DNA from: an uncultured Clostridia bacterium
GTDB lineage: Bacteria; Bacillota; Clostridia; Oscillospirales; Ruminococcaceae
Assembly: GCA_947588805.1 (NCBI GenBank)
Contig: CANPYR010000019.1
Coordinates: 1 to 41,057, forward strand
Length of the DNA stretch: 41,057 bases
Direction: 5' to 3'
Both the position numbers and the translations under genes were made by a program. The notes beneath the pieces are model-generated. The model saw only the letters and a program-made list of their open reading frames with translations. It was not told the DNA's origin and ran no database searches. Position 1 is the first letter of the stretch, and the number at the start of each line of letters is the position of its first letter. This document shows positions 16,412-25,327 of the stretch, piece by piece.

Positions 16412-17758
16412 ATGGATTTCAATGAATTCAAAAAATGTGTTATAAACGCCGCTCAGTCTCTCGGGCTAAAGGAATACGAGCTCTATTACAGCGCTTCCGA
16501 GAGCACCGATATCGGTACCTTCAAGCACGAGATAAACGAGTTTTCAAGCGCCGAGGACGGCGGGGTATGCTTCAGATGCATAGTCGGCGGGAAGATGGGA
16601 TACGCTTCAACCGAAGAGCTCAGCGCTGCCGAAGCCGAGAGCATAGTAAAGCGCGCCGCGGAAAACGCAAAAGCGCTTGAAAACGACGATACGCAGTTTT
16701 TGGTTGAAGGCGGTCAGGAATACCGAAAAGCCGAGGATAAGGGCTATCCCCTCCCCGATACTCCGGAGCTCATCGCCACCGCCCTTAAAGGCGATAAAGC
16801 GCTTTATGACGCGGATCCGCTCGTCATAGACGGCTCGCAGTGCGGGACGGGAGTATCGAGCTTCAAAGTAGCTATCGCTAACTCAAAGGGCTTGGATCTG
16901 AGCTATGAGAGCAGCACCGCGTACTTCATGGCGGCGGCGGTAGTTTCGGACGGCAAAGAGATGTCCGACGAATTCAAGGTGGTCCACGGCCCGTTTGACA
17001 AGTTAGACATAGACGGCGCGGTCAAGGAAGCGGTCGAAAAAGCCAAAGCCATGCTCGACTACGACTCGGCTCCGACCGGAAATTATCCCGTGGTATTCTC
17101 CCCGGAAGCCATGACAAGTATGCTCGGCGTTTTCTCGGGGATATTCAATTCCGAAAACGCTCAGAAGGGTCTTTCAAGGCTCTTAGGCCGAGAGGGAGAG
17201 AAAATAGCCGCGGACTTTGTCAGCATAATCGACGATCCGTTTTATCCCGAAAACGGCATCAATCTGAGCTTCGACGACGAAGGCTCTCCGACCTGCACCA
17301 AGGCGGTAGTTGAAAACGGCGTTCTTAAAACGCTTCTTTACAATCTCAAGACCGCCAACAAGGCCGGAGTCAAGACCACAGGAAACGCTTCCAAGGCGGG
17401 ATATTCCGCGAGCGTAGGGATAAGGCCGTTCACGTTTTATATCGCGCCCGGGAATATCAGCGAGGAGGAGCTTCTCAAAAAGGCCGAAAACGGAGTATAT
17501 ATCACCTCGCTCGGCGGGCTTCATGCCGGCGCTAACTCGGTATCAGGCGATTTCTCGCTCCAAAGCTCCGGGTTCATGATAGAAAACGGCGTAAAGACGA
17601 AGGCCGTTAAATCCTTCACGGTCTCCGGGAATTTCTACGAGCTTTTAAAGAACATCTCAGCGCTTTCCGATACCGTAAAGCTTCCGCGCCCCTACGGAAA
17701 GACCGCGTTCGGCTCTCCGAGCGTATTGGTCGAAGGACTTTCGGTCGCGGGGAAATAG
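16412..17758 (+). CDS. tldE: TldE/PmbA metalloprotease subunit
   Basis: The non-catalytic partner that forms a heterodimer with TldD. The 448-residue protein has the PmbA layout, with FEV-like N-terminal strands (YELYYSASESTDIGTFKHEI) and the C-terminal TldD/PmbA_C region (NYPVVFSPEAMTSMLGVFSG, then GVKTTGNASKAG and GLHAGANSVSGDFSLQSSG). It lacks an HExxxH motif, as expected. A good AGGAGG site lies in the 12-base gap after tldD. The unit ends at a strong bidirectional terminator shared with the convergent GH98 gene. Confidence 0.93.
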   Translation: MDFNEFKKCVINAAQSLGLKEYELYYSASESTDIGTFKHEINEFSSAEDGGVCFRCIVGGKMGYASTEELSAAEAESIVKRAAENAKALENDDTQFLVEGGQEYRKAEDKGYPLPDTPELIATALKGDKALYDADPLVIDGSQCGTGVSSFKVAIANSKGLDLSYESSTAYFMAAAVVSDGKEMSDEFKVVHGPFDKLDIDGAVKEAVEKAKAMLDYDSAPTGNYPVVFSPEAMTSMLGVFSGIFNSENAQKGLSRLLGREGEKIAADFVSIIDDPFYPENGINLSFDDEGSPTCTKAVVENGVLKTLLYNLKTANKAGVKTTGNASKAGYSASVGIRPFTFYIAPGNISEEELLKKAENGVYITSLGGLHAGANSVSGDFSLQSSGFMIENGVKTKAVKSFTVSGNFYELLKNISALSDTVKLPRPYGKTAFGSPSVLVEGLSVAGK

Positions 17759-17785
17759 TATAACAGTATCTGCAAACAAATATAA

Positions 17786-17836
17786 AGATCCCGCGCGGGG
17801 CTTATTATCTTCGGCTCCGCGCGGGATCTGTTTTTT
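17786..17836. terminator. Bidirectional terminator between tldE and the GH98 gene
   Basis: AGATCCCGCGCGG pairs perfectly with CCGCGCGGGATCT (13 bp), followed on the plus strand by GTTTTTT and on the minus strand by TTATATTT. It separates convergent transcripts. Confidence 0.9.
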
Positions 17837-17875
17837 ATGAATTTCGGATTATGAAATCTAAATTATGCGGGCGAT

Positions 17876-20284
17876 TTAATTCTCCGCATTTTTCTTTTTG
17901 CCCTTTGCGGATTTGGATATGACCGCCGCCAAAATCGCAATTACCGCCGCTGCGGCGACTGCTATCGCTGCGATAACTATTATCGCGGAGGTATTCGTCC
18001 CCGCGCTGCCCTCTTCTATAAGCTCCGCGGTGATACAGTCAAGATAGAACTTCGATTCAAGATCGTTTTGCATCCTTACCTCAACGTCGTTCTCGCCCTT
18101 TTTGAGCTTGCATTCGATAGCCGCTTCCTTCCAGGCTCCGTTCGTATCCTCAAGCTCGATATTCGTCTTCTTTCCGTTCACCACTACCTGAACGCTTCCT
18201 CCCGCCGCGCGGTATCTCACTCCCAAGGAATACGTCCCGGAAACGGTCGCGGAATAGATATCCTTAGCCTTGGCTCCGGCGTTCATCCCCATCATCAGAT
18301 AGCCCTGGCCCTTATAATCTCTTACATTCCCCGAAGCTCCGTTTGCGACCACCTGCTCGCAGTCAAGAGTATCGAACACTTCGGCCTCATGCTGCAAGAT
18401 CCCTAAATACTCCTCGGGAGCTTCGGGAGCAGTCACTGACGGCTCCTTTATCTCGGTCTCCTTTCCGGTTTCGGAGCCCGAGCAGCGCACGGTTATGTCA
18501 AGCGGACCGTTATGGCTGACAGTGAGGGTATAAGTAGTTCCGGAATAGCTTTCGCTCACTTCCGCCGCAAGACAGTCCACTCCTCGGTCGGTGAATTCCA
18601 TTTCCGGCTCCGACGTGCATCCCTCTATCGTGATAACGTCCTTTTTAAGCAAAAGCGCGCTCTCGTCGTCGTAGTTTGAAAGATATATATCAAGATGATC
18701 GGAATATTCCTCGACTACGCCTGTAGAATATCTCGGGAAGTCTATACTCATGCTCTTCGCGGTATTATATTTCAAAGGTATGACCGCCGTGGCGTTCTGA
18801 TTTCTCTTATATGGGTTATAAAGCACCCAGGTGTTAAGATATCTTCCCGCGTAAAGATCTCCCTCATACTCCTCGGGGAATCTTTCGTTGAACCATTCGA
18901 CCTTCTCGTCCTGATCGGCCCAGAAGTCCTTATATTCGCTCTTATTGAGCACCGTTTCAAACATTCCCTCAAGGCTCTCGTCCGCGAATCCCGCAGTCTC
19001 GGCGATGGATGGATATCGGCCGGTCTTTTTGAAGTGGCTGTGGTTGTCTTTGAGATTTCCGTCGCCGTCCATCTTGTAAAGACCCTCGTACATATTAAGC
19101 GGCGTGCAGTATTTATCGTCGTCCTTTCCGGTCTCGACGTCGTTCACCATGATGAACTTCTCTCTTTTAATGACCTCTTCGCGCTCGGGGATCCTGAAAT
19201 CTCCGCTCACGAATTTCCTGAAGCAGTCCATTACCACGTTTTTGAACTGAGTCTTTGAACCCCAGTTTCTTACGTTGTATCCCTTGCCGTCCTGAGTGGT
19301 CTTATCCTCGTAGAAGTCGTCCACCGTGACGAGCTCCGGGCCGTCGATCACCGTCGCGCCGTTAAAGAGCATTCTTTCAAAGTAAAGCGGAAGTCCCGTA
19401 GACATAACGTATCCCCCGGTCCCCTGTCCCGACTCGTCGGTCCAGCCGGTATCGTCGTATCTTATTCCGAAGTTTCCGCAGTAGCCGGAAAGATAGGTTC
19501 CGAGAACAAGGCTCTCCATGTCGCTCAGATATCCGGTCTGGGTATATTTCTCAAGAAGTATGAAGTTGTCGGAATAAAGCCTTGCGGCCTGCTCGAATTC
19601 CGGGATCCTCTTTATCATCGCAAGCGGGTTTATGGACTGTCCCCACTCGTTTCCGCACCAGGAGTCCACAAGATATCCCCCGTACTTGTTGCAGAGCTCC
19701 AAAAGCCCCGCGAAATGCAGATATCTCTCCTCGGCTTTTATCGGAAAGCCCTTTACATAGTTGTCAAAGCCCCAGAACTGCTCGCAGTAGTTAAATCCCA
19801 GGAAGTTCGGATAGTCGCGGAAGAATTCCGCAAATACAGTATCTTCATAGTCCGTCTCGGCGGGATTGTAGTCCGGCAGATGGCACGGCCCTCCCGAAGC
19901 TGGCTGTACGAGCGCCCAAACTCCCGCTTCCGCGCAGGCTCTGAGCCAGGATTTTGCAGTCTCGTAGCCGTATTCCACCACCGTGAATTTCTGCTGATCC
20001 TCGTTCCAGCTCACAGAAAGCGAGATATTGAATACTACGTAGTCCCTGATATCCTCCGGGATAAGATCTATTATCTTAAACGGGTCGGGAGTGTTCCAGG
20101 TATCGATATGCACTATCCACATCGGCCTTTCGGGGCTTACCTCGCGCCTGAAGCGTCTTTCGGCGGTAGATAATACCGGCTCGTTCTTAGGCGCCGTTAC
20201 GCCTTCCGAGAAAACCGTCAGCGGAAGCGCGGAAATAATTATGACAACAGCCAAAACCGCCGCCAAAACTTTACTTAACTTCAT
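17876..20284 (-). CDS. GH98 endo-glycosidase with CBM and C-terminal membrane anchor
   Basis: ATG 20284 is chosen because GGAGGA lies 8 bases upstream and would be inside the longer frame. The 802-residue protein has a signal peptide (about 1-28), a GH98 catalytic module (about 45-600; RPMWIVHIDTWNTPDPFK, YVVFNISLSV, and NYCEQFWGF with candidate acid Glu168), and a short linker. A CBM6/35-type beta-sandwich follows (about 628-757; EAEVFDTLDCEQVVANGASG to FYLDCITAEL). The C-terminus has a transmembrane helix and a Lys-rich tail. GH98 members are blood-group endo-beta-galactosidases or endo-xylanases. Beside CE15 and GH30 genes, xylanase is the better guess. The anchor should keep it on the cell surface. 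Confidence 0.88.
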   Translation of the reverse strand: MKLSKVLAAVLAVVIIISALPLTVFSEGVTAPKNEPVLSTAERRFRREVSPERPMWIVHIDTWNTPDPFKIIDLIPEDIRDYVVFNISLSVSWNEDQQKFTVVEYGYETAKSWLRACAEAGVWALVQPASGGPCHLPDYNPAETDYEDTVFAEFFRDYPNFLGFNYCEQFWGFDNYVKGFPIKAEERYLHFAGLLELCNKYGGYLVDSWCGNEWGQSINPLAMIKRIPEFEQAARLYSDNFILLEKYTQTGYLSDMESLVLGTYLSGYCGNFGIRYDDTGWTDESGQGTGGYVMSTGLPLYFERMLFNGATVIDGPELVTVDDFYEDKTTQDGKGYNVRNWGSKTQFKNVVMDCFRKFVSGDFRIPEREEVIKREKFIMVNDVETGKDDDKYCTPLNMYEGLYKMDGDGNLKDNHSHFKKTGRYPSIAETAGFADESLEGMFETVLNKSEYKDFWADQDEKVEWFNERFPEEYEGDLYAGRYLNTWVLYNPYKRNQNATAVIPLKYNTAKSMSIDFPRYSTGVVEEYSDHLDIYLSNYDDESALLLKKDVITIEGCTSEPEMEFTDRGVDCLAAEVSESYSGTTYTLTVSHNGPLDITVRCSGSETGKETEIKEPSVTAPEAPEEYLGILQHEAEVFDTLDCEQVVANGASGNVRDYKGQGYLMMGMNAGAKAKDIYSATVSGTYSLGVRYRAAGGSVQVVVNGKKTNIELEDTNGAWKEAAIECKLKKGENDVEVRMQNDLESKFYLDCITAELIEEGSAGTNTSAIIVIAAIAVAAAAVIAILAAVISKSAKGKKKNAEN

Positions 20285-20360
20285 AATATATCCTCCAATC
20301 AAAAGCGTTCTTTAACGCCCGGGCTCGCGCTTATAAAAGCGGCGATACCCCTGCTTTTTG

Positions 20361-20389
20361 ATTATACCATACAAAAGGCGGGAAATGTT
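20361..20389 (-). promoter_or_regulatory. Promoter of the GH98 gene
   Basis: On the minus strand TATAAT (20361-20366) carries a TATGG extended -10 and is preceded at 17 bases by a poor -35 (AACATT). The spacer CCCGCCTTTTG resembles that of the dockerin-gene promoter at 30140-30168. The rest of the gap to the CE15 gene holds the opposing promoter and no gene. Confidence 0.6.
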
Positions 20390-20450
20390 TGCGTAACGTC
20401 ACAAGTTTATTTCAAAAAGGAATATTCTTGAACAAATTTTTAAAACCGTA

Positions 20451-20479
20451 TTGCAAAAACGCTGTGATTAGTGTATAAT
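20451..20479 (+). promoter_or_regulatory. Promoter of the CE15-GH30 unit
   Basis: TTGCAA (20451-20456) and TATAAT (20474-20479) are 17 bases apart, about 80 bases upstream of the CE15 start. It is divergent from the GH98 promoter, so the two xylan units share a regulatory region of about 85 bases. Confidence 0.75.
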
Positions 20480-20557
20480 TAGACAAGGAAAGCGCAAGCT
20501 CTGCGCCGACCTTTCATCCTTCACCGGTAACGACATGAAAAAAAGGAGGAAGATCTT

Positions 20558-22117
20558 ATGAAAAGAATGAAGACTAAAATACTCGATACCGCGCTGACGC
20601 TCGTCTTAACGTCTTCTCTGCTGCTTTCTGGCTGCTCGGGAAGCGCTAAAGAGCCGCCAGAAACCTCTAAGCCGGAAGAAACCGCTCCCGCCGAGGAGAA
20701 GGTAAACACAGAAGAGCTGAACGAAGCTTTAAAAAGCGCGAAAGCGGAGGATATTTCCGGCGCGCTGAGCGGATATTATCTTGAAGCTGCGGTAAAGGAA
20801 GCGGAGGATCTGTTAAACGGTTCTCCGACTCAAAAGGAGGTAAGCGATATGGCAGAAAAGCTTAACGCCGCGAAAGAAGGACTGTACTCCCACGCCGATT
20901 TCAAAGACACTTCCGAGCTTGAATCAAACGGCTCGATACGGGATCCGTTTTTATTTGTTTCGGGCGGCTATGTCGAAAGCAAAGAGGAATGGATAAAGCG
21001 CGCGGAGGAGATATCCGCGGAATATCAGCACTATATGTACGGAAAATGGCGGGACGGCTCAGACGAGGAGATCTCATATACTCTGACCGAGAATTCCGAC
21101 GGCTCCTATCTTCTTAAGATGGACATAACGAGGATCTCTACGGGAAGCGGCGCGTCGTTCACAGCGACCGCTAAGCTCCCGGACGAATCGGTCTCAGCGC
21201 CCGAGGGAGGATATCCCGTGATAGTCGGTATGCACGCGGGGATATCCGAAGATACCGCCACGGCTCTCGGGTACGCGGTGATAACGGTAGACGGTTTCAG
21301 CTACCCCGTAGCTTCAGACGATACTCAGCACAAGGGCGCGTTTTACGATCTGTATCCGTACTCGAAGGACGATCCCGACGACCAGACGGGAGTTTTGGCG
21401 GCCTGGGGCTGGGGCTGCTCAAAAATCCTTGACGCTCTCGAAGCCGGCGCGGGAGAGGAGCTTAATATAAATCCCGAAAATTCAATAGTCACCGGAGTCT
21501 CAAGATGGGGCAAGGCCGCGATGGTGTGCGGGGCGTTTGAAAGACGCTTTAAGATGGTCGCGCCGTCCTGCTCGGGCGCCGGCGGCGTAGCGCTTTACCG
21601 CTATAAATCAGAGGGAAAGACCTATGATTTCAGCTCAAAGGGCGCGGATTCAAAATATACCTACGGCCAGAACGAGCCGCTCGGAAGCCTTCAGTCCACA
21701 GGCGAGCGCGGATGGTTCAACGATATGTTCTTAAAATTCAAAAACCCCGAGACTCTTCCGATGGACCAGCACGAGCTCTGTTCGCTCGTCGCGGAAAATG
21801 ACAGGTACCTCTTTATAATAGGCTCCTGCATCTATGAAGACTGGGTGAACGCCCCGGCGATGTGGCAGAGCTATCTCGGAGCAAGAGAGGTATTTGACGC
21901 TTTGGGGCTTGCGGACAACATCGCGATAAACATCCACAAAGAGGGCCACGCGGTCATTCCGGAGGACGTGGAAAAAATGGTAAGCTACTTTAATTACCAC
22001 GTATACGGAAAAGAGCCGGATACGGATCTTGACGAGCTTAAGACCTCGGTGTTTGATCTTGAAGAAAACCGCGATCCGGATATGGAGAACTACTGGGCCC
22101 ACTGGATAAGGCCCTGA
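20558..22117 (+). CDS. CE15 glucuronoyl esterase lipoprotein
   Basis: Serine esterase that cleaves ester bonds between 4-O-methyl-glucuronic acid side chains of xylan and lignin alcohols. The 519-residue protein has a lipobox (LLLSGCS, Cys26). A FIVAR-like helical module follows (about 50-110; LNEALKSAKAEDISGALSGY). The CE15 alpha/beta hydrolase comes next, with the nucleophile motif TGVSRWGKAA (Ser315) and the catalytic His464 in HKEGHAV. AAGGAGGAAG precedes ATG 20558. The GH30 gene begins 49 bases downstream, and together they suit attack on lignin-linked glucuronoxylan. The family is clear; the activity is inferred. Confidence 0.88.
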   Translation: MKRMKTKILDTALTLVLTSSLLLSGCSGSAKEPPETSKPEETAPAEEKVNTEELNEALKSAKAEDISGALSGYYLEAAVKEAEDLLNGSPTQKEVSDMAEKLNAAKEGLYSHADFKDTSELESNGSIRDPFLFVSGGYVESKEEWIKRAEEISAEYQHYMYGKWRDGSDEEISYTLTENSDGSYLLKMDITRISTGSGASFTATAKLPDESVSAPEGGYPVIVGMHAGISEDTATALGYAVITVDGFSYPVASDDTQHKGAFYDLYPYSKDDPDDQTGVLAAWGWGCSKILDALEAGAGEELNINPENSIVTGVSRWGKAAMVCGAFERRFKMVAPSCSGAGGVALYRYKSEGKTYDFSSKGADSKYTYGQNEPLGSLQSTGERGWFNDMFLKFKNPETLPMDQHELCSLVAENDRYLFIIGSCIYEDWVNAPAMWQSYLGAREVFDALGLADNIAINIHKEGHAVIPEDVEKMVSYFNYHVYGKEPDTDLDELKTSVFDLEENRDPDMENYWAHWIRP

Positions 22118-22166
22118 GCATAAATTACAAAAAAGTAAAACAGATTATTTTTAAGCAGGTGGAATT

Positions 22167-23513
22167 ATGATTGGATTCAAGAGATTTATTTCGGTTATTC
22201 TTGCGGTTCTGACTCTCGCGTCCCTTGTCGGATGCGGCTCAGGCGGGAAGGATACGGTAGAGACGGAGCCTATAAGGGACGATCCGGTTTATGAAGCGGA
22301 TCTTAGCGGATACGATATAAGCGGGACCATAGAAATAGATCCCGCCGAGAAGTTTCAGCTCATCCAAGGCTTCGGCGGCATCAACTACCCGGGATGGATA
22401 GACGATCTGAGCGAAGATCAGAGAAAGACCGCGTTCTTAAACGGCGAGGATCAGCTCGGATTTTCAATTCTTCGCATACATGTAGACCCCGACAGGAATA
22501 ACTGGGAAAAAGAGCTTGAAACCGCGAAATATGCATACGATCTCGGGGTGAAGATCTTCGCTTCGCCCTGGAATCCCCCTGCGGATATGTGTGAAAAATT
22601 CAACCACAACGGCAACGCAAACGCCCAAAGGCTTCGTCACGACAAGTATGCGGAATACGCTCAGCACCTAAACGACTTCGTTACTTTCATGCGCGAGGGC
22701 GGCGTAGAGCTTTACGCGATATCCATCCAGAACGAGCCTGACTACGCCGACGAGTGGACCTGGTGGTCGACAGAGGAGATAATAGATTTTATAAAAAACT
22801 ATTCCGACGTTATCGACTGCAGAGTGATGTCTCCGGAAGCGTTCCAGTACCGCAAGGACTTCTATAACGCGATATTAAACGACGAGGAAGCGCTTTCAAA
22901 GATAGACGTTTTCGGCACCCACTTCTACGGCACACAGAAGCAGGACATGCGCTATCCGCTTTTTGAAGAAAAGGGCGAAGGAAAAGAGCTTTGGATGACC
23001 GAGGTATACGTTCCGAATTCCGACTCCGACGCGGATACCTACCCGGAAGCCGTTGAAGTTGCGATAAATATGCACGACGGACTTGTAACCGGAAATATGC
23101 AGGCGTACGTCTGGTGGTATATAAGAAGATTCTACGGCCCGATGAAGGAGGACGGGACCATCTCCAAGCGCGGCTACATGATGGCGCACTACTCCAAATT
23201 CGTAAGACCCGGTTATCAGAGGATCGGCGCTACCGAAAATCCGACTCCCGGAATAATGGCTTCGGCGTACATGGGCGAGGGCAGGATAGCTGTGGTGATA
23301 ATAAACCACACCCTTTCAAAATACGCTCAGAAGCTCAGCCTTAAGGATATCCCGGGGATAGAATATGTGGAATCCTACCGCACCGATTATAATGGGAATC
23401 TTGAGAGGACCGGAAATATCAAGAACGAAAACGGCGAATTCTCGGTCGAGCTTACCCCCGAGAGCGTTACAACCGTCGTGATAGACCTTGCGGACGACGC
23501 GCAGGAGGAATGA
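22167..23513 (+). CDS. GH30 subfamily 8-type glucuronoxylanase lipoprotein
   Basis: Endo-xylanase that normally cuts next to methylglucuronic acid side chains. The 448-residue protein has lipobox LASLVGC (Cys23), then a GH30 barrel and side beta-domain. Visible are FQLIQGFGGINYPGW (63-77), acid/base Glu190 in ISIQNEPDYA and nucleophile Glu279 in LWMTEVYV. The loop YVWWYIRRFYGPMKEDG (314-330) contains the Arg pair that in characterised GH30_8 enzymes contacts the glucuronate. That makes side-chain-dependent cleavage likely. It is co-transcribed with the CE15 gene upstream (49-base gap, site AGGTGG). A MITE-like element separates it from the next gene. Confidence 0.93.
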   Translation: MIGFKRFISVILAVLTLASLVGCGSGGKDTVETEPIRDDPVYEADLSGYDISGTIEIDPAEKFQLIQGFGGINYPGWIDDLSEDQRKTAFLNGEDQLGFSILRIHVDPDRNNWEKELETAKYAYDLGVKIFASPWNPPADMCEKFNHNGNANAQRLRHDKYAEYAQHLNDFVTFMREGGVELYAISIQNEPDYADEWTWWSTEEIIDFIKNYSDVIDCRVMSPEAFQYRKDFYNAILNDEEALSKIDVFGTHFYGTQKQDMRYPLFEEKGEGKELWMTEVYVPNSDSDADTYPEAVEVAINMHDGLVTGNMQAYVWWYIRRFYGPMKEDGTISKRGYMMAHYSKFVRPGYQRIGATENPTPGIMASAYMGEGRIAVVIINHTLSKYAQKLSLKDIPGIEYVESYRTDYNGNLERTGNIKNENGEFSVELTPESVTTVVIDLADDAQEE

Positions 23514-23530
23514 GAGAAAGTAAAATAAAT

Positions 23531-23710
23531 TTAAGGCACCACCGCGCAATTAGCGGCTAACGCCTTTTTGGCGCATCTACTTGCATATTTTTCGTCATAT
23601 TTCACAAAAATCCTCGCTAATACACAAAGTATTAGCTCCGGTTTTTGTTTCATCTGACAAAAAATCTGACTGCGTATCTGCACCAAAATAATTGTGCGGT
23701 GGCGCCTTAA
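23531..23710. mobile_element. MITE-like 180-bp inverted-repeat element
   Basis: Terminal inverted repeats of 22 bases lie at 23531-23552 (TTAAGGCACCACCGCGCAAT...) and 23689-23710 and match at 20 of 22 positions. Inside is a second hairpin, GCTAATAC (23616-23623) with GTATTAGC (23629-23636), flanked by CAAAAA/TTTTTG, and a small CGCC-TTTTT-GGCG hairpin near 23561-23573. The whole unit can fold as one long cruciform. The ends TTAA/TTAA or TA/TA would fit a TA-type target duplication. No coding frame is present. It lies between the GH30 stop and the phosphohexomutase site. Confidence 0.8.
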
Positions 23711-23750
23711 TATAATATCACAGTATTATAAAATCATAGGAGGAGAGAAA

Positions 23751-25262
23751 ATGTCTAAAAATTATTCCGGATTAAGAAACGAAAGCGATATCAGAGGGAT
23801 CGCTATCGAAGGCGTTGAAGGGCAGGAGGTAAATCTTACCGAGGAAGCCTGCCGCGACGTAGCGAGGGGTTTCGCGCTCTGGCTCATTAAAAGATCACAA
23901 AAAACCGATCTTCGGGTAGCCGTGGGGCGCGATTCAAGACTCTCGGGCGAAAAGCTTTTGAGATGGATGGCCGATACGCTCTCGAAGGAGGGAATTTCCG
24001 TCACCGATATGGGGATGGCTTCCACTCCCGCGATGTTTATGACCACTAAGACCGAGGGCTATATGTTCGACGGCGCGGTGATGGCGACCGCTTCGCACCT
24101 TCCCTTTAACAGAAACGGCTATAAGTTCTTCACCCCGGACGGAGGAGTCGAAGCCGAGGATATCAAGGAAATGGTTGCGCTCGCCGAGAGCGACACGCAT
24201 TCCGGTCTGGAGCCGAAAACCGTTTCCAAGGGCGAATTTATGGACGCATACTCAAAACGGCTTGCAGACATGATAAGAAAAGAATGCGGCGGCGAGAGGC
24301 CTCTTGAGGGACTCAGGATAGTCGTAGACGCGGGAAACGGCGCGGGGGGATTCTATGCCGAAAAGGTTCTTAAGCCGCTCGGGGCAAATACCGACGGTTC
24401 AAGATATCTTGAACCCGACGGAAGCTTCCCGAATCACATCCCGAACCCCGAAAACAAGGAAGCGATGGCTTCCATAACCGAAGCGGTAAAAGAAACCTCT
24501 GCCGATCTCGGCGTTATATTCGATACCGACGTTGACCGCGCCGGAGCAGTTCTTCCGGACGGCTCGGAGCTCAACAGAAACCGCCTTATCGCTATTTTGT
24601 CTGCGATGCTTTTAAGAGATCATCCCGGGACTACCATAGTCACCGACTCCGTGACCTCCTCGGGGCTTGCGGAATTCATAAAGGAAAAGGGCGGGGTGCA
24701 TCACCGCTTCAGAAGAGGATACAGAAACGTCATAAACGAATCTATCCGTCTCAACTCCGAAGGCACTGACAGCCAGCTCGCCATCGAGACCTCGGGTCAC
24801 GGAGCGTTCAAGGAAAACTATTTCCTGGACGACGGCGCTTATATCGTCACAAAGCTTATAATCGAGCTTTCACGCTCTAAAAAGCAGGGCTATACTCTCG
24901 GATCGCTTATAGCTTCTCTGCGCGAGCCCGTGGAGAGCATGGAGTTCAGGATGAATCTCACGGTCCCGGACTTCAAGTCCTACGGTCAGAAGATAATCGA
25001 CGATCTTACCGCTTTCATCCCCTCTACAGCGGGTTGGGAACCCGCCGAGAACAACTACGAGGGAATAAGAATAGTCGCCGACAGCGCTCACGGCAACGGA
25101 TGGCTTCTTTTAAGGCTTTCGCTCCACGAGCCGCTCATGCCGCTTAATATCGAGTCTGACGAGCCGGGAGGGGTTAAGAAAATAGCAAGAAAGCTTGTCG
25201 GCTTCCTTGGACAGTACGACGGTCTCGACTGCTCGTCTCTCAGAAAATACGCGATAAAATAA
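23751..25262 (+). CDS. Phosphohexomutase (phosphoglucomutase/phosphomannomutase family)
   Basis: Moves phosphate between C1 and C6 of hexose phosphates in the cytoplasm, feeding nucleotide-sugar synthesis. ATG 23751 is preceded by AGGAGGAGA; the upstream ATG at 23694 lies inside the MITE-like element. The 503-residue protein shows the four-domain order: N-terminal GRDSRLSGEKL (about 62-72), the phosphoserine loop TASHLPFNRNGYK (about 112-124, Ser as phosphate carrier), the metal loop DTDVDRA (about 255-261), the sugar loop ETSGHGAFKENY, and the phosphate-binding tail near DSAHGNGWLLLRLSLHEP. It is a slightly divergent group, so the preferred sugar (glucose or mannose) is not certain. Confidence 0.9.
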   Translation: MSKNYSGLRNESDIRGIAIEGVEGQEVNLTEEACRDVARGFALWLIKRSQKTDLRVAVGRDSRLSGEKLLRWMADTLSKEGISVTDMGMASTPAMFMTTKTEGYMFDGAVMATASHLPFNRNGYKFFTPDGGVEAEDIKEMVALAESDTHSGLEPKTVSKGEFMDAYSKRLADMIRKECGGERPLEGLRIVVDAGNGAGGFYAEKVLKPLGANTDGSRYLEPDGSFPNHIPNPENKEAMASITEAVKETSADLGVIFDTDVDRAGAVLPDGSELNRNRLIAILSAMLLRDHPGTTIVTDSVTSSGLAEFIKEKGGVHHRFRRGYRNVINESIRLNSEGTDSQLAIETSGHGAFKENYFLDDGAYIVTKLIIELSRSKKQGYTLGSLIASLREPVESMEFRMNLTVPDFKSYGQKIIDDLTAFIPSTAGWEPAENNYEGIRIVADSAHGNGWLLLRLSLHEPLMPLNIESDEPGGVKKIARKLVGFLGQYDGLDCSSLRKYAIK

Positions 25263-25327
25263 TTAGTTATTAAAATGCGCGCCACGCCCGAAAACGCGCC
25301 GCGTTCAAGTTTTTTCCGGAGGTTATC

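Noticed and set aside
18695-19258. 187-codon plus-strand frame
   Set aside because: Antisense of the GH98 gene; no recognisable domain.
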